Source of the DNA: JAVBTT01 sp031556035
Lineage (GTDB): Bacteria > Bacillota > Clostridia > Oscillospirales > UBA929
DNA: 64,000 nucleotides
Direction: 5' to 3'
Assembly (NCBI GenBank): GCA_031556035.1
Contig: JAVBTT010000003.1
Location: forward strand, 1 to 64,000
A program made the position numbers and the translations under genes. Below the pieces are notes generated by a model. It was given only the letters and a program-made list of their open reading frames with translations. It was not told the DNA's origin and did no database searches. Shown here piece by piece: positions 14,767 through 24,483 of this stretch. Positions within the stretch are counted from its first letter, which is position 1, and each line of letters starts with the position of its first letter.

Positions 14767-15043
14767 TAGCCAAACACCTCCACCGCCGCGACAATACGCA
14801 GCATATCCTCATCAATCTCGCTTCGTCCGTAAGCGTCTCTTTTGTCATGCGTCCTCGGCTCCTCACTCAAGCAGCTTTTTGATAGTTTCCTTCGTCTGCT
14901 CATTTATTGATGTACCAGTTAAATCTTGCAGCCAGCGGCGGGGAAAATGTGCCACCCGTACAGCGGGCAGAGCAATTCTTCTTTATGTTTTACGAGTCGC
15001 TCAGGCGTCCGGCGTCTTTATGTCTCCGTTGCTCCGTGTTTAC
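14767..15043. other. Degenerate short frames upstream of the Imm5-like gene
   Basis: On the minus strand a 45-codon frame (14903-14766) ends EIDEDMLRIVAAVEVFG and its stop overlaps the next ATG. A second frame starts MTKETLTDEARLMRI, preceded by GAGGAG. A third ends QTKETIKKLLE. These look like pieces of one or two genes joined by frameshifts. I do not recognise a product. Confidence 0.3.
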
Positions 15044-16567
15044 TTATTTGTCCACCGCCTGCATATTCGGATATATCTCCGCCATCTCAGAGTCGGGATA
15101 ATGCCTGTCAAGCAGCTCCGCAACGGCGTTTTGCGCGGGAGCTCCGTCCTGTCGCTCGCCCCAGCGGTAGACTGCGGCCGCCGAAAGCAGCATGTCGGCG
15201 GCCAGCAGGAGCACTATCACCCAGGTGAAAAAGCGCTTTGGGCGCTTGGGTATCCCGTCTATCAGCGAGGCAAGCCTGGGATATATGAGCTTTATGTACA
15301 TCGACCCGAGCACGCCCCAGAAAAACATGTACAGAAGGCTGGTTCGGCCTCCCAAAAAGTTGATGGACTGGTCGGAGTACTCCCATGAAACCGTGCCGAA
15401 CACAAGCTCCTGCGCAAGGCTGCACCCGGCCTCAAAAAGCCCGCCTATTACGGCGCTTCCGAAGAACAGCCAGCCATCCCCCTTGTGGGCGAGCGGGGAG
15501 AGGATCAGCACCATCAGCACCGCGCCGAAGCCGTACACCTGGCTGAACGGGCCGTAAAGCATACCCTGCCTGCTCTCTATAAAACCCTGGGTCGCCAGGC
15601 AGAACAGGCTCTCGACCAGATAGCCTATCACGCAGGCGATTAAAAACACCCACGCCATACGGGAGAACGTGACGCCCTTATAGGCAAGTCTGAGCTCAAT
15701 TTTGGCAGCGGCGGCCTTTGAGCGGGTCCTGTCGGCCACTCGCCTCAACCGCCTGCGACCCGCCCCGCGCTGGTTATGCCATGTTCTCCTGAGGGCCTCG
15801 AATTCCTGTCCAAGCTCCCTGTGCCTGAGTCCGGGGAACGCCCTTATAACGCGCATCCCCTCCCCCCTGCGCCCGATAATTCCGTCGAGGGAGGTCAATA
15901 TCTCAGAGGCGCGCTCGTTTTCGCGGTCCTGCGAACATATGGAACGCAGCGCCTCAAGGCTTCCGGGAATGTCGTTTTTGTCAAGCCACTTGTATTCCCT
16001 CTCGTATTTTTCAAGCTCGGCGAGGCACTCCCTCAAGCTCCTCAGCCGCGCCTCCAGCCCGGCAAGGCTGGCCAGCGTCCTGATCAGATCGGCTATAAAT
16101 ATGACGACCAGCATCGACGCCAGCAAGCGCTGAGCCGTTGAGGGGACAAGCCTGACAAGCCAGTCAAACGCTGGCTGGAGCAGATAGACGGCGGCAAGCC
16201 CCAGCAGCCCGAAGACAGCCGAATTGCGCAGGCATACGCGGCCGCGCAGCTGAAACCTGCGGCCTGTATAGTCCCACCAGCGTGTCTGGAACAGCGTTTC
16301 AAGCAGCCAGCCGGTGAAGTACTCCAGGGCGGTCGCCGCCGCCACGGACACGAGAAAAACCAGCGGCGGCCAGGCGACCAGCGGCTGCGCAAACAGCGTT
16401 ACCAGAGCCGCGCCGCAGCCGTACACCGGGCAGTACGGGCCGTTTAAAAAGCCCCGGTTGATAAATTTCCCGGCGGCCGCGGAGCACCACACCGTCTCGC
16501 ACAGCCAGCCAGCGACGCTGTACAGCATGAAGCACAAAAGAAAATGCGTCACCCCGGAAAAAAGCAT
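15044..16567 (-). CDS. Tandem-duplicated DUF1113 (putative ABC-transporter type IV) membrane protein
   Basis: 507 aa with two copies of the same membrane domain. The first (residues ~1-170) has YSVAGWLCETVWC, RGFLNGPYCPVYGCGA and an ALEYFTGWLLETLF segment. The second (~285-480) has ACVIGYLVESLFC, QGMLYGPFSQVYGFGAV and a GLFEAGCSLAQELVF segment. A soluble, charged linker (~175-280) with YEREYKWLDKNDIPGS lies between them. Single-copy members of this family are ~150-250 aa and of unknown function despite the transporter name, so the fusion of two copies around a cytosolic domain is notable. GAGGGA lies eight bases upstream of ATG 16567. The downstream end is not followed by an obvious terminator. 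Confidence 0.8.
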   Translation of the reverse strand: MLFSGVTHFLLCFMLYSVAGWLCETVWCSAAAGKFINRGFLNGPYCPVYGCGAALVTLFAQPLVAWPPLVFLVSVAAATALEYFTGWLLETLFQTRWWDYTGRRFQLRGRVCLRNSAVFGLLGLAAVYLLQPAFDWLVRLVPSTAQRLLASMLVVIFIADLIRTLASLAGLEARLRSLRECLAELEKYEREYKWLDKNDIPGSLEALRSICSQDRENERASEILTSLDGIIGRRGEGMRVIRAFPGLRHRELGQEFEALRRTWHNQRGAGRRRLRRVADRTRSKAAAAKIELRLAYKGVTFSRMAWVFLIACVIGYLVESLFCLATQGFIESRQGMLYGPFSQVYGFGAVLMVLILSPLAHKGDGWLFFGSAVIGGLFEAGCSLAQELVFGTVSWEYSDQSINFLGGRTSLLYMFFWGVLGSMYIKLIYPRLASLIDGIPKRPKRFFTWVIVLLLAADMLLSAAAVYRWGERQDGAPAQNAVAELLDRHYPDSEMAEIYPNMQAVDK

Positions 16568-16592
16568 CTGTTGTCCCTCTCTTTAATACGGC

Positions 16593-18464
16593 TCACCAGT
16601 CGAGCCCGTATCCCTCATCTATATATTTCCCGGCGTCCACGACGACCCTCCCGGTCATGGAAAGTATCCAGCTGGCCAGCGTCCTCGGGACGCCGCCGGT
16701 GAGCTCGCTCAGCTTGAAGATATACTGAGAGTCGCCGAAAATCTCCATAGTCAGCAAATAGTTTTTCCCACCGTGCCCGACGACGAAGACCCTCTGCGCG
16801 TCCTCCTCCCCGCCGAGCTTGTGGAGCTTCACAATGTTTCCGCCGCATGAAAGCCGGGCGCTAAGCCAATAGCCGTAGCCTAGATGCGCGCTGCCTGGCA
16901 AGTAGAGATACTCGTAAAGCGTATCCTCCAGCCCGTCGTTGTCGACGTCCGCCAGGCCGAACTCCCCGAGGCCTCCCCAGGCGTCTTTCACCAGCCGCTC
17001 CTTAACAGCCTCGTCCAAATCCGCAGCCGGCGCGAAGCCGGTATACTCGTATTGCTTGTAAATCTTAACGTAGTCCGCGAGGCGCGGGGAGAGCGTATCG
17101 TACAGCTCCGTCAGGCCCTCGTCGTAGCAATCTGAAAAGACAATCTCCGCGCCGGTGTTTTCAAGCCGGGCGCGCCCCTCCCACATGACGCCCCCCCTGT
17201 CCATGGCGAACAGGTTCAGGCCTATGGATTCCTTATCGCAGTAGTCATACTCCCAGTTGGTAAAAAAGTAATGCCCGTCAATCTCCCGCATGGCGAAGCT
17301 GCGCATATGCATTCCGGAAACACGCTCCGTCATGTTGCCCTGCCCGTCCAGCTGGACAATGTCCCAGAACTCGTTGCCCATGGTGCCGCCGCCCGTGAAC
17401 AGCACAAACTCGTCAAGGCCGTCCCCGTCGAAATCCAGCTCATAGGCGCCCCAATTGTTCGAGAACCAGTCCTCAACGTCCGATTTGTCCGTTGCGTAAT
17501 CGAAGATGTTCGGAACCTCCAAAAAGCGCTCCGTCGTCAGGTTGCTCTCGATCTCAAGCATGTCCCGGAAAGCCCAGACCGTGCCCGTGCGGACCGCCCG
17601 CGCCGCCTGCCTCAGCGCTTCGGCCGCAGGGAATTTTTTACAGCTATTGTCGTATATTATTTTCGGCAGATACGGATTCCCCTCGCCGGTGGCGTTTGAA
17701 TACCACACCCTTGAGGCCGCAAGCTCCAGCAGATTCCCGTCCAGGCCGTCCCGCCCCTCCCCGGCGAGCATAGCCAGGTGCGCCAGCGCCTGGCTATTCC
17801 CGCAGTAGGCGGACAGCCGCAGATTGTCGATCAGGCTTTGCCCCTCCCATGGCGGTTCCAGGCTCTCGCGATATATCTCCCGCTCGTCATAATCCATCGC
17901 GGAGTACCGGGCGTCGAAATCCCGGTCCTCTTCGTTCAGAAATACAAAATTCCGCTCCGCCGGAGCCCAGACTCCGTCCTGAGCCGTCCAGCGCACGGCA
18001 AAAGCCATCCGGAAGCCCTCGGTATCCATTATTTTCAGCGGGAGCTGTGTAACGAGCTCCTCGCCTTCCCGGACGGCTTCGAGCTCTCCTCCCGGGATCA
18101 GGCCGTTGAAAAAGCAGGGCAGGCCGTCCTCGCGGAACTGCGGCGCGGCCCTGAAAAAACGATCATCGTCCCAAAGATTCGCCTCCACCACAAAGCCGCC
18201 GTCTCCGCAGTCGTATTGCGCATACCGACGCGCACTCTCGTCCAGCAGTGACAGCATATCTTCGAGCGAGATGTCGGCAGGAAGCGGGTCGGGGGTCTGT
18301 GTCAGTACGGCAGGGGAAGCCGGAGCGATACGCTGACTTGGAGAGACGCTTGCCGGAGCGGAAGAGGGGGCGGGAACAGTCCGCGGAACGGCGGCGCACA
18401 GCGCGGCGACTCCAATAAGGGCCGCGAACGCGGCCAGCCTGGAAAAGAGCCTGTTTCTGTTCAT
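16593..18464 (-). CDS. Large secreted protein with FG-GAP/VCBS-like calcium loops
   Basis: 623 aa. The N-terminus (MNRNRLFSRLAAFAALIGVA) is a signal peptide, followed by a Pro/Ser/Ala linker (VPAPSSAPASVSPSQRIAPA) typical of exported Firmicutes proteins. The folded part is acidic and Tyr/Trp-rich. Two Asp-rich loops, ELDFDGDGLDEFVLF (~330) and LADVDNDGLEDTLYEY (~540), look like FG-GAP/VCBS calcium-binding turns. I recognise no catalytic family. It may be cell-surface attached or free. Start choice: the frame is open to 18527, but Met at 18464 begins the signal peptide; no clear Shine-Dalgarno is visible. It is 25 bp from the membrane protein downstream, so the two are likely one transcript. 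Confidence 0.6.
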   Translation of the reverse strand: MNRNRLFSRLAAFAALIGVAALCAAVPRTVPAPSSAPASVSPSQRIAPASPAVLTQTPDPLPADISLEDMLSLLDESARRYAQYDCGDGGFVVEANLWDDDRFFRAAPQFREDGLPCFFNGLIPGGELEAVREGEELVTQLPLKIMDTEGFRMAFAVRWTAQDGVWAPAERNFVFLNEEDRDFDARYSAMDYDEREIYRESLEPPWEGQSLIDNLRLSAYCGNSQALAHLAMLAGEGRDGLDGNLLELAASRVWYSNATGEGNPYLPKIIYDNSCKKFPAAEALRQAARAVRTGTVWAFRDMLEIESNLTTERFLEVPNIFDYATDKSDVEDWFSNNWGAYELDFDGDGLDEFVLFTGGGTMGNEFWDIVQLDGQGNMTERVSGMHMRSFAMREIDGHYFFTNWEYDYCDKESIGLNLFAMDRGGVMWEGRARLENTGAEIVFSDCYDEGLTELYDTLSPRLADYVKIYKQYEYTGFAPAADLDEAVKERLVKDAWGGLGEFGLADVDNDGLEDTLYEYLYLPGSAHLGYGYWLSARLSCGGNIVKLHKLGGEEDAQRVFVVGHGGKNYLLTMEIFGDSQYIFKLSELTGGVPRTLASWILSMTGRVVVDAGKYIDEGYGLDW

Positions 18465-18784
18465 GGAGGCAAACCCCGCAGCTATGTATTTATACAGAAT
18501 TATAATTCCGCACCGGGGAGCAAGCAAGGCGAAAGAAGTTACAGTTTTTTGTCACGGCTGACGGGATGCGCTACGCACCGTAATAATAATATATCATGGC
18601 TCTTTCATATGCATGGAGTTTGTGTTATATTAAATGTAAATATTTTCTTGAATAATAGTTTGTCGAAAAGCGTTGATGTTTTTTGTGTTGGCGCTTGTGA
18701 TCGACGCGCTGGAGATATGACGCTCCGCCCTCTGCAAATTATTACGATCGAATTTTTAGAACGAAAATATGGGAGGGCTTAATC
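18465..18784. other. AT-rich leader upstream of hybrid kinase
   Basis: 320 bp between two divergent genes. No supported gene. AT-rich runs around 18580-18660 must hold the promoters. GGAGGG at 18771-18776 is the kinase ribosome-binding site. No riboswitch was recognised. Confidence 0.4.
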
Positions 18785-21700
18785 ATGATCTTGCAAACGC
18801 CGTATGAGAGCCTGGGACTGCCGCTTTACATCGCTGGTCTTGACTCCTTTGAGGTGATGTACATCAATGCGGAAGGCAGAAAGCTGTTCGGCGACATCAC
18901 GGGCCGCAAATGCCATGAGGCTCTGAATGGGACGCCGGATGTTTGCAGGGGCTGCTTTTCATCCGCCCACCTGGAGAGTCATGGAGCCTGTCACAGGAAA
19001 TCGCGGTATCTGTCTGCGGCGGGCAGGCATGTAGATACATATGAAAGTCTTATTGCCCTGCCGGACGGGACGGAGGCAAGGCTTTGCGTCCTTGTCGACA
19101 TCACGGAGCAGGAACGTCTCCGCAGGGAAAATGAGGCAAGGGAAATAAACCGCAGGGATATGCAATACATGATAGATATACAGAGCGGATTCATCGCCTC
19201 CGCCAAAAGCATGATGAGCTCCGCGACTCTGGACGGCCGCATTATCTTCGGGAATCGAACCATGTCTGATACCCTGGGATACACGCAGGAGGAATTGCTC
19301 CGCATGAGCGTAGCGGATTTCCACCCGCCCGAAATCGCCCTTGAGTTTAAAGAAAGGCACATCCCCCAGGCGATTGCCGAGGGCTCCTGGAGGGGGGACA
19401 GCTTGATTCTCAAGAAGGACGGCTCCCTTATCACCGTCCGGCAGATTGTGTTTCCCATCCGGAATGAGGAGGGAAACATCGTCGCGACCGCCTCCATTAT
19501 GGATGACATCACAAAAACGCTGGAGCTGGAACGGATGAGCCGCTACCAGCTCGCCATCATGGAAAGCTCCACCAGCTACATCGGTGTTGCCGACTTGAAC
19601 GGCAAAACTATGTACCACAGCCCCGGCGCGTACCGGATGCTCGGGTATGAGCCCGGCGAAGCCGAGGACTGGCAAATGAGCAACCCCCACCCCGACTGGT
19701 ATTACAACCGCATCGTCAGCGAGGGGATACCCACCGCCATGCGGGATGGCCAGTGGACAAGCCGCGGAGAGCTGATCGACCGATACGGCAAACACATCTC
19801 CATTGAGCAGAGCATTTTCCCGGTATTTGACGAAAACCGCGAGCCGATGGGCGTAGCCACCATTATTCAAAACATCACCGACAAGGTGGGGAAGGAGAAG
19901 GAAATCGAGGCGGGCAGGCGCATGCTCAGAGCTGTAATCGACACGGCTCCTAGCGCCATATTCTGGAAGGATAAAACCTCGCGCTTCCTGGGCGCGAACA
20001 CGCAGTTTGCCAGGGACGCGGGCTTTGATGATCCGGACGAGCTCATAGGCAAATCAGATTACGACATTTATCCCAAAGAAATCGCCGACCTCTATGTCTC
20101 CGCCGACCGGCGCACCTTTGAAACGGGCAGCGAGCTGTTTCACTTTGAAGAGCCGTTTCAGGGGGCGGACGGCATCACGCACTGGATATCGACAAGCAAG
20201 GTTCTGATCCGCGATGAAAGAGGCGAGCCGACCGCTCTGCTTGGGATTTACGACGACATAACGAAGCTGAAGCAGAACGAGATGAAGCTGGGTGAGGCCA
20301 TCAAGTCAGCCGAGGAGTCCAGCCGCGCGAAAAGCGACTTCCTGTCACGGATGAGCCACGAGATAAGAACTCCGATGAACGCCATTATAGGGATGACCAA
20401 GATCGGGCAGGCCGCGAGCGACAGGGAGCGGATGCGGTATTGCTTCGAAAAAATCGACGGAGCGTCCAGGCATCTGCTTGGTCTTATCAACGACATTCTC
20501 GATATGTCAAAAATCGAGGCGAACAAGCTGGAGCTTGTCGAGGAGCCGTTTGATTTTGAAAAAATGCTGGAAAACATCTGCGCGGTTATCAGTGTGAAGG
20601 CCGAGGAAAAGGCGCAAAATCTGCTGGTGGACATCCATGAAAACGTACCGGTGAAAATCACCGCCGACGAAATGCGCATCTCCCAGGTTCTGACGAATCT
20701 GCTTTCAAACGCGGTCAAATTCACACCGGAAAAGGGTACGATACGCCTGACCGTCTCGTGTGAGGGCGAAGCGTCCGACGACATGCTGCGTCTCGCTGTA
20801 GCCGTCGCCGATAATGGAATCGGTCTGACCGAAGGTCAGATTTCAAGGCTCTTCCGTTCCTTTGAGCAGGCGGAGTCCGGAATCGCCAGGAAGTATGGCG
20901 GCACAGGCCTGGGGCTTGCCATCAGCAAAAGAATTGTCGAAATGATGGACGGCAAAATCAGCGTGAGCAGCGCGGTCAATGAGGGCAGCGTCTTTTCGTT
21001 CACCATTCTCGTGAAAAAAAGCCGCGAACCGAAGCTGAGGCAATACGATATCGCCGCATACAAGGACATCCGCGTCCTCGCGGTGGACGATTCCGGGGAC
21101 ATTCTCGAATATTTCCGGCGCTTGCTCGGAAATATAGGGGTTTCGTGCGATTTGGCCTGCAATGGCGAGCAAGCGGTTGAGCTTGTGACTAAAGGCGCGC
21201 GGGAGAATCATCCGTACGATATTTTATTTATAGACTACCTGATGGATGGTATGGACGGCATTGAAACCACCCGCAGAGTCAAAGCCCTGACGGGAAAGGG
21301 CGTCAATGTCATCATGGTTTCCCAGGCTGAGTGGTCGTCGATTGAGCAAGAGGCGAGGGCTGCGGGCGTTGACAGATTTATACCGAAGCCGCTGTTCCGG
21401 TCGCCAATTCTCGACTGTATCAACCAGCTTGTTTTCGGCGATGACGCGGTGACAACCGCCAGAAGCTCCGATAAGAACGGTATTTTCATGGGCAAACGGC
21501 TGCTGCTTGTTGAGGATATTGAGATTAACCGTGAAATTGTCATTGCCCTTCTTGAGGAAACCGGTATTGAGATCGACACCGCCGAGAATGGCGAGGAAGC
21601 GCTTCGAAGGTTTACAGCCGCGAATGAGCCGTATGACGTCATCATGATGGACGTTCAGATGCCCGGCATGGACGGTCTGGAGGCGACGCGCCGCATAAAG

Positions 21701-21874
21701 GCCCTGGGAACCAGTGAGGCCGAGGCTGTCCCCATTATCGCGATGACGGCGAACGCTTTCGCTGAGGATGTCGACACCTGCAGGAGGGCCGGCATGGCGG
21801 ATCATATCGGCAAACCCATAGACGTCGGGCTGCTGATCGCAAAGCTCAAGCGCTTTTTGCCGCCGGCGGATTAA
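18785..21874 (+). CDS. Multi-PAS hybrid sensor histidine kinase with two receiver domains
   Basis: 1029 aa, no membrane span, so probably cytosolic. Domains in order: a Cys-rich PAS-like module (~1-110, GRKCHEALNGTPDVCRGC); three PAS/PAC modules (~130-245, 255-370, 375-500); a HisKA domain with FLSRMSHEIRTPMNAIIGM (phospho-His 525); an HATPase_c domain with NLLSNAVKFTP (~637) and GGTGLGLAIS (~704); REC1 (~760-880; LFIDYLMDG, Asp 817); and REC2 (~902-1025; MMDVQMPGMDG, Asp 956). Both receivers keep the acidic pocket, Asp and Lys. There is no output domain, so phosphate must go to a separate HPt or regulator. The architecture matches the kinase at 60141, which does carry an HPt. Confidence 0.93.
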   Translation: MILQTPYESLGLPLYIAGLDSFEVMYINAEGRKLFGDITGRKCHEALNGTPDVCRGCFSSAHLESHGACHRKSRYLSAAGRHVDTYESLIALPDGTEARLCVLVDITEQERLRRENEAREINRRDMQYMIDIQSGFIASAKSMMSSATLDGRIIFGNRTMSDTLGYTQEELLRMSVADFHPPEIALEFKERHIPQAIAEGSWRGDSLILKKDGSLITVRQIVFPIRNEEGNIVATASIMDDITKTLELERMSRYQLAIMESSTSYIGVADLNGKTMYHSPGAYRMLGYEPGEAEDWQMSNPHPDWYYNRIVSEGIPTAMRDGQWTSRGELIDRYGKHISIEQSIFPVFDENREPMGVATIIQNITDKVGKEKEIEAGRRMLRAVIDTAPSAIFWKDKTSRFLGANTQFARDAGFDDPDELIGKSDYDIYPKEIADLYVSADRRTFETGSELFHFEEPFQGADGITHWISTSKVLIRDERGEPTALLGIYDDITKLKQNEMKLGEAIKSAEESSRAKSDFLSRMSHEIRTPMNAIIGMTKIGQAASDRERMRYCFEKIDGASRHLLGLINDILDMSKIEANKLELVEEPFDFEKMLENICAVISVKAEEKAQNLLVDIHENVPVKITADEMRISQVLTNLLSNAVKFTPEKGTIRLTVSCEGEASDDMLRLAVAVADNGIGLTEGQISRLFRSFEQAESGIARKYGGTGLGLAISKRIVEMMDGKISVSSAVNEGSVFSFTILVKKSREPKLRQYDIAAYKDIRVLAVDDSGDILEYFRRLLGNIGVSCDLACNGEQAVELVTKGARENHPYDILFIDYLMDGMDGIETTRRVKALTGKGVNVIMVSQAEWSSIEQEARAAGVDRFIPKPLFRSPILDCINQLVFGDDAVTTARSSDKNGIFMGKRLLLVEDIEINREIVIALLEETGIEIDTAENGEEALRRFTAANEPYDVIMMDVQMPGMDGLEATRRIKALGTSEAEAVPIIAMTANAFAEDVDTCRRAGMADHIGKPIDVGLLIAKLKRFLPPAD

Positions 21875-21887
21875 ACGGGTATTAGTA

Positions 21888-24107
21888 TTAATCGGGGACA
21901 ACGGACAGCCGCGTGAGCTCCCCGTCCCGCCACGCCATGTCCACCGTAAAGCCGCCCCGCGCCCGCAGTCCGCGCACGGAGCCGTTTTGCCACGCCTTCG
22001 GCAGCGCGGGCAGCGGCTTGATCACACCTGTATGGCTTTGCAGCAGCAGCTCCGCCACCCCGGCGGTATACGCGAAGTTGCCGTCGATTTGAAAGGGCGG
22101 ATGGGTGTCCAGCAGGTTGTCGTGAACGCAGGTTTGCAGAAGACTCCGGATAAGCTCGTGAGCCTTTTCCGCGTCGCAAAGCCGGGCCCGTGCGCACAGG
22201 CGATGCCCCAGCCCCCAGCCTGTGGACCGGTCGCCGCGCTCGTCAAGCGACACTCTGGCGGCCGCAAGCAGCTCAGGAGTGTCCACGCTGTCCATCGGAT
22301 ACAGGCCCAGCAGGTGAGACAGGTGACGGTGCGCGGCCTGGAAGCCCTCGACACTGCCAATGGTTGTTTCCTCAAACCACTCCACTATCTGCCCGTCCTC
22401 TCCGACCCTCTCGCCGGGCATGAGCTCCGCAAGCGCTCTCCACTGTCCCGCCGCCTCGGCGTCCTCCACGAGCCGAGCCGCCGCGTCGGCTGCCGCGAGC
22501 AGCAGCCAGCGGATCAGGGTGTGCTCATAGGCGTTGCCGAGCGTCACCGGCCCGTGCTCGGGCGAATACGCCGGAGCGGAATAGCACAGCCCGTCGGCGG
22601 GATTGCGGACAACAATCTGACTCAGTAAAACGGCCTGCTCGCGCAGAATGGGGTAAATGCGCTCCCGAAGCAGCGCCTCGTCCCCTGAAAACCGGTAATG
22701 CTCCCAGAGGTTGTGGCAAACCCACGCCGCCGCCGCCGGAGACCAGCCCCAGTCAAAGCGCCAGCCGGGGCAGGTCCAGCCGAAGGGCGTGTTTTGGGTG
22801 TGAAACACGAACCCGTTTTCCGGGTTTTGCGCACTGGATTCCACCCCGAAATAACACCGCGCCGTCTCGCGCCCCGGTGTGCGCAGACTGTCCGCGTAGT
22901 CGAGGAGCGGAAGGGCGCATTCCGACAAATTTGCGGTGTGAGCGTGCCAGTAGTTCATTTGCAGATTGATGTTCGCGTGGTAGTCTGACGCCCAGGGCGG
23001 ATCGTTGCGCTCATTCCATATCCCCTGCAGATTAGCCGGCAACGCGCCTTCGCGCGACGAGGCAATCAGCAGATAGCGTCCGTATTGAAACAGCAGCGTT
23101 TCCAGGGCGCGCGCGTCAGCCTCCGCGACGGAGCCCGCCTTATACGCCTGTAAAAGCCGGTCGGTGGGCAGGTCTGGGTCTGATCCTCCGATATCCAGCT
23201 CTACTCGTTTGAACAGGATGCCGTGGTCGTCCGTGTGCCGCCGCAGAAGCTCGTGCCAGCCGAGACCGGCGGCGCTTCCCAGCTGATTTTCCGCTGAGCT
23301 CAGGGGGTCAATCCCGCTGCGGTAGTCGGGATAGGAGTTTTCGTAATCTGTCGCGGCCGCGAGGTACAGGCAGACGCTCCGCGCACCGTCTATTCTCAAG
23401 ATGCCGTTGTTTTCGCTTATTTCGCCGCCCTCCGCAACCGCCTTTAGGGCGCAGGCGTAACGCAGGCCGTTGTCCTCCAGCGCACCGGACAGCCGTACCG
23501 TGTCCCCGGTCGATACGGGTTCCACCCCGTGCGGCGACTCCAGCGACACACGCATGGACAGCCGCTCCCCGCCTGACGCTTCATAGCGTATGCCCAGAAC
23601 GCGGTCTGGGAAGCTTGCGAAAACGGTGCGGGTGTAACGCACGCCGCCCATGTCAAAGCGCACCTGAGCGCAGCCGCGCTCCATATCGAGCTCCCGGCGG
23701 TACAGCAGGGCGTCCGCGCCGGGCAGCGCATGCTCCACGGTTATCCAGCCGAAGCTCTGGTAGCTGCCGTAGCCCTGCTCGCCCGGCTGGCCAATCAGCC
23801 GCTCGCGCGCAAGCCTTGAGGCATCATCCCGCTGACCGCTGATCAGCAGCCGCTGCACCTGCCGAAAATAACCGGCGCTGTTTTCGATGTTGCCGCCGCT
23901 GTAAACGCGCCGAGGCGACGGGCCGCCCGTCCACAGCGATTTTTCGTTAAATTGGATTCGTTCGCGCTCCAACTCGCCGCCGAGCATCGCGCCGAGATGC
24001 CCGTTTCCGACAGGCAGGCAGAGATTCTGCCAGTCCCCGTCGTCTTGGAAGGCCGCGCTTCGGGGACTGGTCGAGGCGGGTTTGTCGTACCATAGGACAG
24101 ACTTCAC
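21888..24107 (-). CDS. Glycoside hydrolase family 95 protein (alpha-L-fucosidase type)
   Basis: 739 aa, the expected size for GH95. Marks along the chain: WYDKPA near the start, LPVGNGHLGAMLGGELERER, NEKSLWTGGP and ISGQRDDASRLARERL in the N-terminal domain, then INLQMNYWHAHTANLSE, GWTCPGWRFDWGWSPAAAAW, YEHTLIRWLLLAA and STGWGLGHRLCARARL of the (alpha/alpha)6 barrel. GH95 enzymes release alpha-1,2-linked L-fucose (or, in some members, galactose) by inversion. No signal peptide is seen, so it acts in the cytosol on imported oligosaccharides. The start is GTG 24107 with AGGGGG upstream. The stop is fused to a GTATTAGTAT motif shared with the convergent kinase gene 3' end. Confidence 0.9.
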   Translation of the reverse strand: MKSVLWYDKPASTSPRSAAFQDDGDWQNLCLPVGNGHLGAMLGGELERERIQFNEKSLWTGGPSPRRVYSGGNIENSAGYFRQVQRLLISGQRDDASRLARERLIGQPGEQGYGSYQSFGWITVEHALPGADALLYRRELDMERGCAQVRFDMGGVRYTRTVFASFPDRVLGIRYEASGGERLSMRVSLESPHGVEPVSTGDTVRLSGALEDNGLRYACALKAVAEGGEISENNGILRIDGARSVCLYLAAATDYENSYPDYRSGIDPLSSAENQLGSAAGLGWHELLRRHTDDHGILFKRVELDIGGSDPDLPTDRLLQAYKAGSVAEADARALETLLFQYGRYLLIASSREGALPANLQGIWNERNDPPWASDYHANINLQMNYWHAHTANLSECALPLLDYADSLRTPGRETARCYFGVESSAQNPENGFVFHTQNTPFGWTCPGWRFDWGWSPAAAAWVCHNLWEHYRFSGDEALLRERIYPILREQAVLLSQIVVRNPADGLCYSAPAYSPEHGPVTLGNAYEHTLIRWLLLAAADAAARLVEDAEAAGQWRALAELMPGERVGEDGQIVEWFEETTIGSVEGFQAAHRHLSHLLGLYPMDSVDTPELLAAARVSLDERGDRSTGWGLGHRLCARARLCDAEKAHELIRSLLQTCVHDNLLDTHPPFQIDGNFAYTAGVAELLLQSHTGVIKPLPALPKAWQNGSVRGLRARGGFTVDMAWRDGELTRLSVVPD

Positions 24108-24180
24108 AGGCGGGCCCCCTTGCTTTCAAATTGTTATCCTGATACCGACACCTGTTTAAAAGCTGATCTTATTAATCTGC

Positions 24181-24204
24181 AAAAGCCTAATGCGGCAGGC
24201 TTTT
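24181..24204. terminator. Hairpin with A/T arms, terminator-like
   Basis: AAAAGCCT, loop AATGCGGC, AGGCTTTT. It is symmetric, so it would work in either direction. No gene end is close by on either strand. Confidence 0.5.
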
Positions 24205-24454
24205 CGATTCGTATATGTCGTCTCTTCGACGTAAAATCAGTAAGAGTATATCGGAACCCGCCAGATATTACAAGCGGTTTGAAGCAATGGTATGTGAAGA
24301 TGCGGCAATGCTGCCGCAAATTAAAACATAAGGTTTTAGCGATTATAATATGGCGCAAGCAATAATACAGAACAAACGTCCTGATATTGTTATTGTTTTC
24401 TCTCGAATCCTGACAATTTGAAATTATTTGATAAATATTGTAATGAAATTTGTT

Positions 24455-24483
24455 TTGATTTTACATAATAATGGTGGTATAAT
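24455..24483 (+). promoter_or_regulatory. Strong sigma-A promoter of murA
   Basis: TTGATT (24455-24460), 17 bp, TATAAT (24478-24483) preceded by TGG, i.e. an extended -10. It lies 62 bp upstream of the murA start and drives the murA-walJ-rlmH unit. Confidence 0.8.

Noticed and set aside
18549..18782. 77-aa ORF before the hybrid kinase
   Set aside because: It starts in AT-rich leader DNA, has no ribosome-binding site and no recognisable protein pattern.
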